A stretch of DNA of 64,000 nucleotides, from positions 20,782,447 through 20,846,446 of the forward strand of contig JAQMRL010000015.1 of the NCBI GenBank assembly GCA_035578175.1, read 5' to 3'. Below the pieces are notes generated by a model that did no database searches, was not told the origin of the DNA, and was given only the letters and a program-made list of their open reading frames with translations. A program made the position numbers and the translations under genes. Numbering within the stretch: the first letter of the stretch is position 1; every line of letters starts with the position of its first letter. This document shows, piece by piece, positions 19,695 to 29,299 of the stretch. This DNA is from Catonia carolina (Eukaryota; Arthropoda; Insecta; Hemiptera; Achilidae).

Positions 19695-21322
19695 TACGGG
19701 ATTTAAAAGTAAATTGTTTAAAAAGAATGAACATTGTTAAATTAATTTCTTCGTGTAATTGGGGAGCAGACAAAGATATTATTATGAACACTTACAACAG
19801 TTTTATTCGTTCAAAACTTGATTATGGATCAGTTATTTATAATTCAGCTAAACCATACGTTCTACGAACACTTGATACCATTCATACAACTGGACTAAGG
19901 CTGGTATTAGGAGCATTCCGAACGAGCCCTATATCGAGTATCATTGTTGAATCTCGTCAATTACCGCTCAGTCTACGAAGGGAGAAACTAAGTGCATTGT
20001 ATTGTCTTAAAATTGCGACTACACCAAAAAATCCTACATATGATAACATATTTACTAACAGATATTCACACATATACTCAACCAAGACATCGCTGCCAAA
20101 CCTATGTATTATCGCATTTCTGAAGAGTTCACAACTATTCCATCCGTCCCAAATTCAATCATACACAGAAATCATCCTAAAGACCCTCCTTGGCTTATGG
20201 AATCACCTAAAATAGAAATGTCGCTTATGGAATTTACAAAAAGTAACACAAACTCACGGGTATACACTACAACATACACCTCCATAAGTAACAGATATTC
20301 CAATTACCTAAAAATTTTTACAGATGGTTCAAAAACAAACAACGCCTCCGGCTGCGCTTTTGTACTCCCAGCAGAAGAAAAGCTCTTTAAATTACAACCT
20401 TGGTCCTCTATTTTTTACTGTGAGGCTTAGGCAATTAAACAAGCTTTAAAGTACGTACGTTCATCATCACAGAAATACTTCCTTATTCTCTCCGATTCTA
20501 GAAGTGTGATAGAGAGTCTCAAAAACACCTCCATTGAAGATCCTATTATTGAGAAACTTCTTTCATTGTACACCGAAGTTTTTAAGATGGGTAAACAAGT
20601 AGTATTTGTGTGGATTCCATCCCATGTTGGCATTGTTGGAAACGAAAAAGCTGACAGAGCTGCTAAAAAGGCCTTAACCTTACCAATGCCAACATGCTTC
20701 AAAATTTCATTCAAAGATGTCAGCAACAACTTACACAAAACTCGTCTTCAAAAATGGAATGACACTTGGAAAAATTGTCCCCCCAGTAAACTTCACAATG
20801 TCAGAAAAAATATTTTTGAAAAACAACCCATACAATTCACCAACCGACGTGATCAAGTAATACAAACAAGACTCAGAATTGGACATACTTTTCTCACACA
20901 TGGACATCTACTCACAAGAAAACCTCACAACACCTGCAATTACTGTCACTCCAAAATCACAATACAACACATCTTTACTGACTGCACATCTCTGGAAACA
21001 TTTCGGCGCACATTTAACTTGCCACGCGATATACACGAATGTTTTAAAGATGAATACAATACATCTAGATCTATTGATTATATCAAATTCTTGTACCCGC
21101 GTGGATTACTTTAAAATCTGAATAGAACTTTCATCATGATTGTGAATGTTTATTTTGTGAAATTGTTTGCATTTTGTTTATATTCTTTATTACTAATGTT
21201 AGCCACATTGTTAGTTTTTAAGTTTTTATAAGTATATTATTAATAATCTGTTGTAGAATAACATTCTAGAAGTCACTAAAAACCTGGTTGTTGATGTGAC
21301 TTTAAATAAAGTATTAAAAAAA
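19695..21322 (+). mobile_element. 5'-truncated I-type LINE with poly(A) and target duplication
   Basis: The 11-bp duplication AACATATTTGA flanks it (19684-19694 and 21323-21333). The 3' UTR ends with AATAAA at about 21305 and an A-run. Only the end of the RT domain, an RNase H domain and a Cys/His knuckle remain. RNase H in a LINE points to the I / R1 / LOA group, and the sequence style is I-like. Confidence 0.9.
19697..21114 (+). pseudogene. I-type LINE ORF2 C-terminal part: RT thumb, RNase H, zinc knuckle
   Basis: In order: RSKLDYGSVIYNSA and GLRLVLGAFRTSP (RT end); then RNase H with all four acidic residues in FTDGSK (codon 20323), YCEA (codon 20422), LSDSRSVIES (codon 20494) and NEKADRAAK (codon 20653), plus WIPSHVG; then a CNYC...HIFTDC Cys/His motif near the end. 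Two lesions break it: a frameshift near 20098 and a TAG at 20428-20430 right after the catalytic Glu. The stop is at 21112-21114. The RT catalytic core and endonuclease are lost by truncation. Confidence 0.9.
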
Positions 21323-21377
21323 AACATATTTGAAGAAATGCTACTTTATTTTAGTAAATGAACATGAATATTAGATG

Positions 21378-21590
21378 ATCGCCTCCGTGGCGCAATGGTC
21401 AGCATGCTACACTGCAAAGTGGAGGTCTTAGGTTAGATTCCTGGCTAGAGTACAGAAAATTATTACACGTCTTCATACCCAGCATTCTTTCATCCAAAGA
21501 AGTCACTAACACCTAACATTTTGATGGCTGTTATTTCACTCCAATGTGGCTTCTATGGCACACTGGGTTAGAAAGGGTCATTAGGTTTAT
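21378..21590 (+). repeat. tRNA-derived SINE (group E)
   Basis: The head GCCTCCGTGGCGCAATGG has a box A-like core, a CACTGCAAAGTG anticodon-arm-like hairpin and a decayed box B (AGGTTAGATTCC). The body after it (CATTCTTTCATCCAAAGAAGT) resembles the copy at 45853-45998. Not a functional tRNA, since the acceptor ends do not pair. Confidence 0.6.
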
Positions 21591-21782
21591 ATCTTAAAGA
21601 AATACTTACCATTTGCAACACTATACATTTTAACAACCTTTATAGATAAATTCAATGGCAGATGAAGTTGAGTGACCTTACATGATTTCAACTGAACTAA
21701 CTTGTAAAACATTTTGAATTAGTAAAGTAAGTTTCTTGCAGGGTTTACACCAAAAAACTGAAAAATTTCAATTTTTGGTTTT

Positions 21783-21982
21783 TAAAGTTTCAAGTTCGTG
21801 TGATGTTCCATTCTTGAGATATTCTGTTCTCACACACACACACACACACACAGACCAATTGCTAAAAACATAATTTTTGGGTTCAGGGGGTCTGAAAACG
21901 TGTATATCTGGTGAAAACTCAATTTCGAAAAATCAACACGAAAACAATACGTTCCTTCCTATATATTCACAGGAGAAAGTAA
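21783..21982 (+). repeat. HINE-B 3' fragment
   Basis: TTTCAAGTTCGTG, ATTCTTGAGATATTCTG, (AC)n at about 21832-21852, the CCAATTGCTAAAAACAT block and a decayed stem-loop before GGAGAAAGTAAAAA. Confidence 0.85.
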
Positions 21983-22635
21983 AAAGTGTTTTTTTTTGTT
22001 CCAAGTGATGATTGGAAAATGATATTTCGACTGGACTATGCAGTAATGTGCCAAGTATAGTAGAATCTTGCATTTATAATTAATTACAAATAAAACAGAA
22101 ATGGACTTGTGATGTAAACAGAAAATTCTATAAAATTGGTTCAGTTTCTGTTGAATTGGCAACTGGTCTTCACAGCGGACTTCTTTCATGGCGAGCACTG
22201 TAGTCACTTTATTAATTGTAATTATACTTTAATTTTAAACTATACTCTGTTAATTATTTAATTTACCCAGATGCCGACACAGACCTCAGCGATAAGTGTC
22301 ACAATATGTAAAAAAAACATCAAAAGCAAAAAAACAGAACCATTGCAGGCCTATGTATACTTTACAAGCAATAATACTATCGTACATAAAGTAGTAAACC
22401 GGTTACTTTAATACTATTTTTAATTTTATTAGTCAAATTATGAATGCAATTAGATAACAATGAAATACACATCGGGAGAGATAAGATGATAGGCAAAATG
22501 CACTCTGATAGTGTGGTGCCCACATTACAGAGAAATGGTAAGGATCATTTGGGAGTCTATGGATGCATGGTTTTATTATCATAATAAATCAATGCAAAAA
22601 TAAATCTTTATAATGCATCCTGCAGTTTGAAATTA

Positions 22636-22938
22636 ATTCTATTTTATATAATGAATTTATATAATAAATTTCACTAACCTTCCTCTTTAACTGCGTCAAC
22701 TTTTAATTTCACTTACACATGTTTCGGTGCATCCACCATCATCAGAGTAAATAACATATAATTGAAACTAAAAACTTTATTTATTAAAAATCTATAGAAG
22801 ATGATACATCTTCAGTCATTTGTATAAAACTGTTTTATACAAACGTGTATACTACGTGTAAGTGAAAATAAAAGTTGATGCAGTTAAAAAGGAAGGTTAG
22901 TGAAATTTATAACATAAATTCATTATATAAAATAGAAT
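22636..22938. repeat. Inverted-repeat element, possibly a Penelope-like or retrozyme-type terminal relic
   Basis: Two ~83-bp arms (22636-22718 and 22855-22938) are almost perfectly complementary, with a ~137-bp loop. The loop edge contains the hammerhead-like motif described at 22708-22751. Penelope-like retroelements are known to carry type I hammerheads in terminal repeats that may be inverted, which fits, but no RT or GIY-YIG sequence is present here. A simple MITE is the alternative. Confidence 0.5.
22708..22751 (-). ncRNA. Candidate type I hammerhead ribozyme
   Basis: Read on the minus strand: TTTACT, then the core CTGATGA, a T, a GGTG-GATG-CACC hairpin (helix II), the core GAAA, a two-base-pair helix III (AC...GT around ATGT) and the cleavage triplet GTA, then AGTGAA. 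TTTACT pairs with AGTGAA (six pairs, one wobble) as helix I. All invariant core positions are present. Weak points are the single unpaired T at the base of helix II and the very short helix III. Found by eye; not folded computationally. Confidence 0.5.
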
Positions 22939-23392
22939 AAATCAACCCAATTGAACATTTATAAAATGTTATTATATAAATGTTGTTTTCTGTTAATGAA
23001 TAACAGGTATCCATATTGCATCCACCTTCCATGTTAATAACCCACCAATTAAACGGAAAGAAATCTGAAATAGGATTGGCATCTACATAATCAACGAGTA
23101 CTCGTAAAAATTAAGACAAACGATAAAATTTTAAATAAATATTCTGGAAAACAATTACAATGAACTTGAAATAATTTTAAAATTTCTATAATATATTTTA
23201 CAACACTTAATAATACAAGTGATATATACAAATTCAAAATTTAAAACCAAATAAAATGAAAAAAATAATAAATAAATAAACTTACAAATATAATATAGAA
23301 CACTGATAATAATTCATTTTAAAAACAGAAAAAATTGAATAAGTCAAAAGTAAGTTTAATTTAATTGGATATTGTGTATTTTAATTAAGTTA
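22939..23392. other. AT-rich spacer, nothing recognised
   Basis: Low-complexity A/T sequence with no frames, terminal repeats or family matches that I can see. Confidence 0.4.
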
Positions 23393-24280
23393 AGGGTGCA
23401 GCAAAATAATCTCCCGTTTTTAATGCTGTGCAGCGAGTGTTGGGAGAAATTCAGAATGGTGGGGATGGTGACAATGGACGGAGTAAAGAGGGTAGTTTAA
23501 GATGATTGTCATCCACGAACTCTCACAATGTGATTGGCAAAGCCATATTTGGAGTATGTCAAAATATTCTGGACGGTCTACCACTAGACACCGTTGTTTT
23601 GTTCAGTAACAAGGCATATTTTCACCTTTCTGGCTTGTGTTAATAAACAAAAATTTTAAGTACTGGAGTGAAAACAACCCTCTAGAGGTCCACTAAAAGC
23701 CTCTGTATGGTGAACTTGTCACTACGTGGTGCGCAATGTCCCGACTTGGAATCATCGAACCTCATTATTTACAAGAAGATAGTGTCGAAGTTACTGTTAA
23801 CTCGAACAGGTATGGCAACATGATTAAAGAGCTTATTGAATGTGCACTATGGGAGCGTGCGCTTGAAAACATCTGGTTTGGTTAGGATGGTGCCACAGCC
23901 CATACATCCTGGATATCAATGAACATTTTGAGGCAAATGTTTCGTGATCAGTTGATTTCTTAGGGAGGTGACACATTGCATGGCCAACATGCTCACCCGA
24001 TTGAACCCGTGTGATTTTTTTTGTGGGTTACTTAAAAATAGAGATGTTCAAACATCGCCGAAAGATGAAAGCAATAAGCGAGGAAATCCATCACATAACT
24101 CAAGCCATGCTGGAGAGAAATACTGAGAATTTTAGAGCAAGTCACTGACAATCATGGACACCACTTGTCCGATATTCTTTTTAAAACTTAATACGAAAAC
24201 CTTCCTGAATCATAGAGTAAGTAACCAAAATTACATTTATTTACATTTTAAAATAGGATGGTTATTCTGTCGCACTGTCT
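23393..24280 (+). mobile_element. Decayed Tc1/mariner-type element
   Basis: The outer ends are imperfect inverted repeats (GGTGCAGCAAAATAA on the left; AGTGCGACAGAATAA read inward from the right). A disrupted transposase occupies the interior. TA-like flanks are approximate. Confidence 0.7.
23590..24190 (+). pseudogene. Tc1/mariner-superfamily transposase pseudogene
   Basis: Translated pieces read AYFHLSGL and NKQNFKYWSENNP, then WCAMSRLGIIEPHYL, then DGATAHTSWISMNILRQMFRDQLIS, matching the layout of the intact protein at 310-1359. The first catalytic Asp position reads Asn (FSNKAYFH). Several stops (for example in WFG*DGATAH and LIS*GG) and shifts break it. The end NHGHHLSDILF corresponds to the NGGHFEHLL end of the intact copy. 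Confidence 0.8.
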
Positions 24281-24689
24281 AATCAACTGGGACCAGAGAT
24301 CATCCAGATAAATAAGAAACATGAATATAGCTTTATACAAAAACACTGCAGTAAAATTCTATTTTTTTTTTTACATTTGACATGCACATTACAGCCAATA
24401 CAGATGATAAACGGTGATACATAAAAAAAATCCAGAACTGAGAAGGAATCCAGGATCCCTGGCAATGAAGGCAGATTCACTGACCACGACATTATTAGGC
24501 TGGCCTACATTAAGAAAGGTCAACACCTTGTAAGAGTTATGCATGTTATTTTTTTAAATCTAAATTTAAATACATTAATCTTTATAATGATGCATCCCGA
24601 AACTTAAGTAATGGAGCCTATAGTTTAATTTTTATGTAAAAATACTTTAAATTTTCATTACCTAACATTTTATTTTAAAAAAATCTTTG

Positions 24690-24840
24690 TTTTTTATGAT
24701 TCTGTTATCCTCAACTCAGATGTTCTGGTGGATCCACCATCAGAGTACAGAAAATATAAAAATTGAAACTTGTTATAACTAGTCATTTTTAGGAAACTTT
24801 AGATTTTCAATTTTTGTATTTTTATACTTTAATGATGGTG
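24690..24840 (-). repeat. Second, decayed copy related to the 22.7 kb hammerhead-bearing repeat
   Basis: The plus strand reads GGTGGATCCACCATCAGAGTAC followed by an AATTGAAAC block, parallel to GGTGCATCCACCATCATCAGAGTAA and AATTGAAAC at 22726-22770. The ribozyme core has lost bases (CTGATG then GTGG), so it would be inactive. Helix II is even more palindromic here. Confidence 0.5.
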
Positions 24841-24899
24841 GTTCTGGAATAAACTGACAAAATAAAACCAAATTTAGACATGTGATTACTGACTTTAAC

Positions 24900-25085
24900 G
24901 GATTTCATTAATAATAAAAACAAAACAGCAGGTGAGAAAAGCCCACAATGAACAAATTCTGAGAATGTGGGCTGTAAAAAGGTTCCACAAATGTCTAAAG
25001 TCACTGCAACTGGTCTTAAATGACCTTATATGAATAAACAAAAAATAAATTATAGTGAATCCACCAAAACATAAATAATTATGAG
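24900..25085 (+). pseudogene. LINE 3'-end relic
   Basis: GAGAAAAGCCCACAATGAAC, AAATTCTGAGAATGTGGGC and a following TTAAATGACCTTATATGAAT align with the tail of the relic at 3977-4290. Frames are broken. Confidence 0.5.
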
Positions 25086-25135
25086 CTGCAGTCGGCATTT
25101 AAATATTAACAAGGATAGCCCTGAAAAATAATGCA

Positions 25136-25450
25136 CACATGCTTGTGTAATTCCCCTACTTTACACTTAGGCAGTTTGAAGGCATTGCATTCATCAGAAC
25201 TGAAGTTTAAACTGGTTTCCATTCCCCTTACTCCCCCGATCTTGCGCCTCGCGATTTCAATTTTTGTCTTTCTTCAAAATGACACTTTAAGCATAATCAT
25301 TACACCTTGGATGATGAGGTGAAGGCAGCTGTCATGTCCTGGATTTAAGAAAAGCCGAAAGAATTTTTCACTGATGGCATGAAGAAACTTGTTAGGCACT
25401 GGGAGAAATGTCTTATTATTAAAGGTTACTGTATCGAGGCCAACAAATAG
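25136..25450 (+). pseudogene. mariner transposase C-terminal relic
   Basis: One frame with four internal stops gives HSPYSPDLAPRDFNF, the hallmark around the third catalytic Asp of DD34D mariners. It then gives TLDDEVKAAVMSW, EKPKEFFTDGMKKLV and RHWEKCLIIKG to the natural end at 25450. It is a different mariner lineage from the fold-back at 14501. The N-terminal two-thirds is missing. Confidence 0.8.
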
Positions 25451-25639
25451 CTCCAATCAGCAGGGAAATAAATATATGGAAAGCATAGACCTGGCAGAAG
25501 AAGTGTGTCATGGCTTCAAAATCAGAGAACTTAGTTTAACAAGAGCTCAAAAGAGCTATTTTGCAGTGTTATGAATAATGTGAGAATTGCTATGATGGCC
25601 ACCAACATTTGGAATAGAGAGACACCTGAAGAAGAAGAT

Positions 25640-26029
25640 TGTTTAGGTCATCAGCCAAAAAGCTGGTTTGAACCTGTAGAGGTTTTACTAAGTAAAACGA
25701 GGAGTGAAGTGGTTTACCAGTGCCTTCCTCACCGAGTGGAAAAGTATGCTTATCAGTATGCCGGGCCCTCTGAAAAGCACATATTTTCCTCTCTGCAAAT
25801 GACACCTTCACTTCATTCACCACAGGGTCTGGCTGTATAATGAAATTCATTACTTTCAGAGGTGATAACTCTGATTAGTGTCTTTTACACCTCTACCTCT
25901 TCTGTTCCTTAAATGGTCCAGTCATTTAATTGGCTGACCATGTGATAAGAAACAGAACTATTTATTTTAGCCCTGCAACGAACAGATTGAGTGTAAATAA
26001 TTTGACACTCCACCTGTCTGTTATGGGCA
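25640..26029 (-). repeat. SINE-A copy 5, with target duplication
   Basis: A 12-bp direct repeat GAAGAAGAAGAT flanks it exactly (25628-25639, 26030-26041), fixing the element at 390 bp. It retains the ~70-codon family frame on the minus strand. Confidence 0.93.
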
Positions 26030-26104
26030 GAAGAAGAAGATATCAAAAAATAAATAATTTTAAAGGTAAAACAATAATTGTTTTAATAATAATTTTAAAA
26101 ATAA

Positions 26105-26880
26105 TAATCATTATTATAGGAAAGAAAAATGCTGTTTTCATGTTGATTTTTCATCGGAAGTACAAGTTTTCAGGCCCACTTAACCTAAAAAGGATGTTTT
26201 TAGTGAATGGTCGTCTCTGTGTGTATCTGTTAGTGAACAAAATATCTCAAAACGATAAAGCGTAAAAAATTGAAACATAGAACTTAATGCAGATACCACT
26301 AATGGACCAGGCACCGGTAATACAAGTTTTCAGGCCCCTGAACCCAAAAAAACGTGTTTTTAGCGAATTTTCTCGGTATGTATCTCTGTCTGTATGTCTG
26401 TGTGTCTTTGTGCGAACAAAATATCTCAAAAACGGAATAGCGTACAAAATTGAAACGTAGAACTTAAGTCAGATACCACTTATGGACCAGGCACCGGTAT
26501 ACAAGTTTTCAGGCCTCCTGAAATAAAAAAGCGTGTTTTTAGCTCATTTTCTCGGCGTGTGTCTCTGTCTGTATGTCCGTGTGTCTTTGTGTGACTAAAA
26601 TATCTCAAAAACGGAATAGCGTACAAAATTGAAATGTAGAACTTAAGTTAGATACCAATAATGGACCTGACACGGGAAATACAAGATTTCAGGCCCCCTA
26701 AACCCAGTTTTTTTGTGTGCGCCCTGTATCTGCATGCCCGTTCGTCTTTGTGCAAATAAAATATCTAAAAAATGGAATGACATACAAATTGAAACGTAGA
26801 ACTTAAGTTAAGTAACACTACTGGACCTAACACAAACATTCTCATGGAAATCGTTAAACCGGAAGTAGTAGTGGTAGGGT
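26105..26880 (-). repeat. HINE-B-related repeat with four tandem internal modules
   Basis: Starts like the inverted HINE-B (ATAGGAAAGAAAAATGCTGTTTTCATG). It then repeats a 160-180 bp module at 26161, 26321, 26500 and 26680. Each module starts near TACAAGTTTTCAGGCC and contains a TATCTCTGTCTGTATGT tract, AAAATATCTCAAAAACGGAATAGCG and GAAACGTAGAACTTAAG. It ends with the ACCGGAAGTAGTAG block shared with HINE-B. Other copies have this block once. Confidence 0.8.
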
Positions 26881-27361
26881 CCGTGGCGGAGCGTATAGCA
26901 GCTTACTGTCGACAAATAAAAGTTTTATTCCACTCACCTTGGAAGTCCTGCGACTTACCAGCTGGTACCAGTGGCTTTCCGATGAGTGTTGAGCTGCCGA
27001 AGATCTTGAATAAGTGGACTGTATTTAGCGTGGTCGGTTTCCTAGAGTGTCTCCAGCACGTAAATACACTTTATTATTTACTTCAGTTTTTAAGAATTTG
27101 ATTCCAAGGATTACTCGATTACAAATTAGTACTTCTTATTCTTCAATTTTCCAAAACCAGATGTTTCATAGGTTTCTCGTCTTCTTTCCAAAGTTTCTTC
27201 ATTGCCTTAGATCTTCTGAGTTGCAATTATTTATTATTGTTTTTCACTGTTCAATCACTGCAGGATTGTTCAAATCAAATATTTACTCTGGTAATTTATC
27301 TTTATCGAAATAATCCTGTTCTTTGAACGTTAATTTATGCTTAATCTTGCCCTAAATGGGA

Positions 27362-28410
27362 ATGTATAGGAAGGAAAGTACTTATTGTTTTCATGTCGAT
27401 TTTTCAAAATCAAAATTTCACCGGAAATACTCTATTCAGACTCCCTGAACCCAAATAAACATGTGTTTAGCGATTGGTGTGTATGCGAAAAAATATCTGA
27501 ATGGATTAGCTACGAAGTTGAAACTTTGACCTTAAGTTTGGTATTAGGCCTACAAGGGAACCGACACCAAAATTTTCATCAAAATCGGTCAACCGGAGGT
27601 AGTTATTTATTCATCCGACTTTTCACTTGCTGTGATTTTCTCACATACGGCTTCTTTTTTTTATCCGAGGCGGTGAGAAAAACTCATGTTTACTCCCTCA
27701 CGATGGGGGAAGAAGTGCTGGACTCAGTTGAGGCGTCCTCGTCCAGTTCCAAGGAGGCCACAACCGCCTACCAACCAAAAACCCGCCATTAGTAAACAAC
27801 CCTCCACCTACCTCGGAACTGTTTATATAATACTACAAGGGAAATGTCTCGCTGTCACTGACCAACACTCACTCTCTCACTTTCAGTCATCTCTTTCATC
27901 ACCAGCTCAGGAAATTAATGTGCCTACCTTACCTACTGAGATCAGGACAGGATTGATTCACTGTGGGAGAGGGCGATCCCGCTGATCTCCATATGTCTCC
28001 TCCCTCCGCAGTCTCCCAACCACCCTCTCCGAAAACTGAGCGACCAACTTCCAGCTCTCCTCATCCTGCAGCATCGCTGCCCCTACTTTCTCTGGGATCC
28101 ACTGTGCAACGCCTATTTTCTCAGATATCTCCATTCTGTCAAGACCAAAATAGGGACATCTTTAAAAAAGTATGCGCAAAAACGATTTTTTTTAATTTTT
28201 TTAACTTTTTTATCCTCTACTACAAGATAGGATAAGTTCCATGTCTGTTAAAATTCATAGGAGGCTGTGTTATCATGGTAAAAAATTGTTTTTATAAGAT
28301 TGTGGCATTGATATGCAATTTAGAGCAAAACTGTATAATTTATAACTAAAGTTACAGAACATTAAAAAAATTTACAACTTTTATGTTTTCAAACGTTTTT
28401 CTACAACTGA
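27362..28410 (-). repeat. HINE-B copy interrupted by a ~510-bp GC-richer insertion
   Basis: The left part 27362-27650 has the TCGATTTTTC, CGATTGGTGTG, GACACCAAAATTTTCATC and CAACCGGAGGTAG blocks. The family resumes at about 28170 with ACGATTTTTTTT, CTACAAGATAGG and the internal modules. The (TG)n tract is reduced to GTGTG. No convincing target duplication was found around the insertion. Confidence 0.75.
27655..28165 (+). other. GC-richer, exon-like insertion of unknown origin
   Basis: Base composition and codon-like texture differ from the AT-rich surroundings. One frame reads GEEVLDSVEASSSSSKEATTAYQ. Another, downstream, reads DSLWERAIPLISI, then PLRKLSDQLPALLIL, then YFLWDPLCNAYFLRYL. Neither runs through the whole block and I recognise neither. 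It could be a retroposed transcript piece, a transposon ORF fragment or captured gene sequence. Weak CATAC/GTATG inverted bases mark the edges. Confidence 0.4.
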
Positions 28411-28642
28411 AAAAAAATATTGACGTGCAGGACGTTTTCCCGAATCAACAGTATTTGTATAATTTATACAACCTCAAAGATCCTTAGAAAGATACTTTTC
28501 ACTCTTGGTAAAAATATGATGAAAGATGCGAAGACAAAAAGTCTCTCAGATTGGCAAAATAAGATGAGAGACGAGAACTTTTATTGGTAATTTTTGGACA
28601 ACGCGTGTTCTCATGAGTGGCATCAATCTTTTAAACAGAGAA

Positions 28643-28807
28643 TTTTTTTTTTTGTTTTATGTCTGACTGTTCTACAATTTCTGCTAATGCTGACGAAAGG
28701 ATAATGATGATAATGAAATTGAGTGATGATGACCTGACCGGGAATCGAACCCGAGACACCGGCATAGAAGCCAGTTGCGCTAACCACTACGCCAACGGGC
28801 CGGCCTT
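28643..28807 (-). repeat. tRNA-derived SINE (group D, subtype 2) with target duplication
   Basis: On the minus strand the head GTTGGCGTAGTGGTTAGCG carries box A, and GGGTTCGATTCCCGG carries box B. The tail ends in ACAGTCAGACATAAAAC and an A-run (T-run on the plus strand). AACAGAGAA at 28634-28642 and 28808-28816 is the target duplication. Confidence 0.88.
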
Positions 28808-28974
28808 AACAGAGAAGGAGTGTTAAACAATAAATTTTACTTTACAGCAGAGCTAAACTGTAGCGTACATGTAAAGAAAAATTCAAAAGAAATTTTACAA
28901 TTTTTTCCAAAATAAACCTAAATTAGCCGGCCACTTAACATATTTCATTTTTAAATAGTTAACATCCACCGGGT

Positions 28975-29288
28975 TGGTCTAGGGGTAAAGTCGTCGCCGT
29001 GAGTCAGCTATTTTAACAGTTGATTTTCGGAGACAAAGGTTCCTGGTTCAAATCCTAGTAAATGTAGTTACTTTTATACGGATTCGAATACTAGATACTG
29101 GTTACCGGTGTACTTTGATGGTTGGGGTTAAATTAACCATACTCTCTCAGGAATGGTCGGCCTGAGTATGTACAAGACTACACCTCATTTACACGTCATG
29201 TACATCATCCTCATCTCATTGGGTCATGGGGTTGCTTATTGTTCTAAATTGAACAGATTGCAACGTACACATATTAGAGATTAAAAAA
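28975..29288 (+). repeat. SINE-C copy with target duplication
   Basis: The tRNA-like head (GGTTGGTCTAGGGGTAAAG, then GGTTCAAATCC) is followed by a ~230-bp body and poly(A). An 11-bp duplication, AATAGTTAACA versus AATAGTAAACA, lies at 28964-28974 and 29289-29299. Other copies: 33484-34243 (minus), 39402-39598, 44786-45112 and 56583-56775. Confidence 0.88.
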
Positions 29289-29299
29289 AATAGTAAACA

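Noticed and set aside
22636..22938. Ordinary MITE with no further content
   Set aside because: Not fully rejected. The arms fit a MITE, but the hammerhead core at the loop edge and a second decayed copy make a retroelement terminal repeat at least as likely.
27385..27792. A single gene spanning HINE-B and the GC-rich insertion
   Set aside because: The frame crosses the insertion boundary by chance. Its first half is the recurring HINE-B antisense frame.
28720..28807. Functional tRNA genes at 12.7, 18.7, 21.4, 28.8, 45.9, 51.2, 56.3 and 59.8 kb
   Set aside because: Box A and B are present, but acceptor stems do not pair, bodies and tails are shared between copies, and several have target duplications. 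They are tRNA-derived SINEs.
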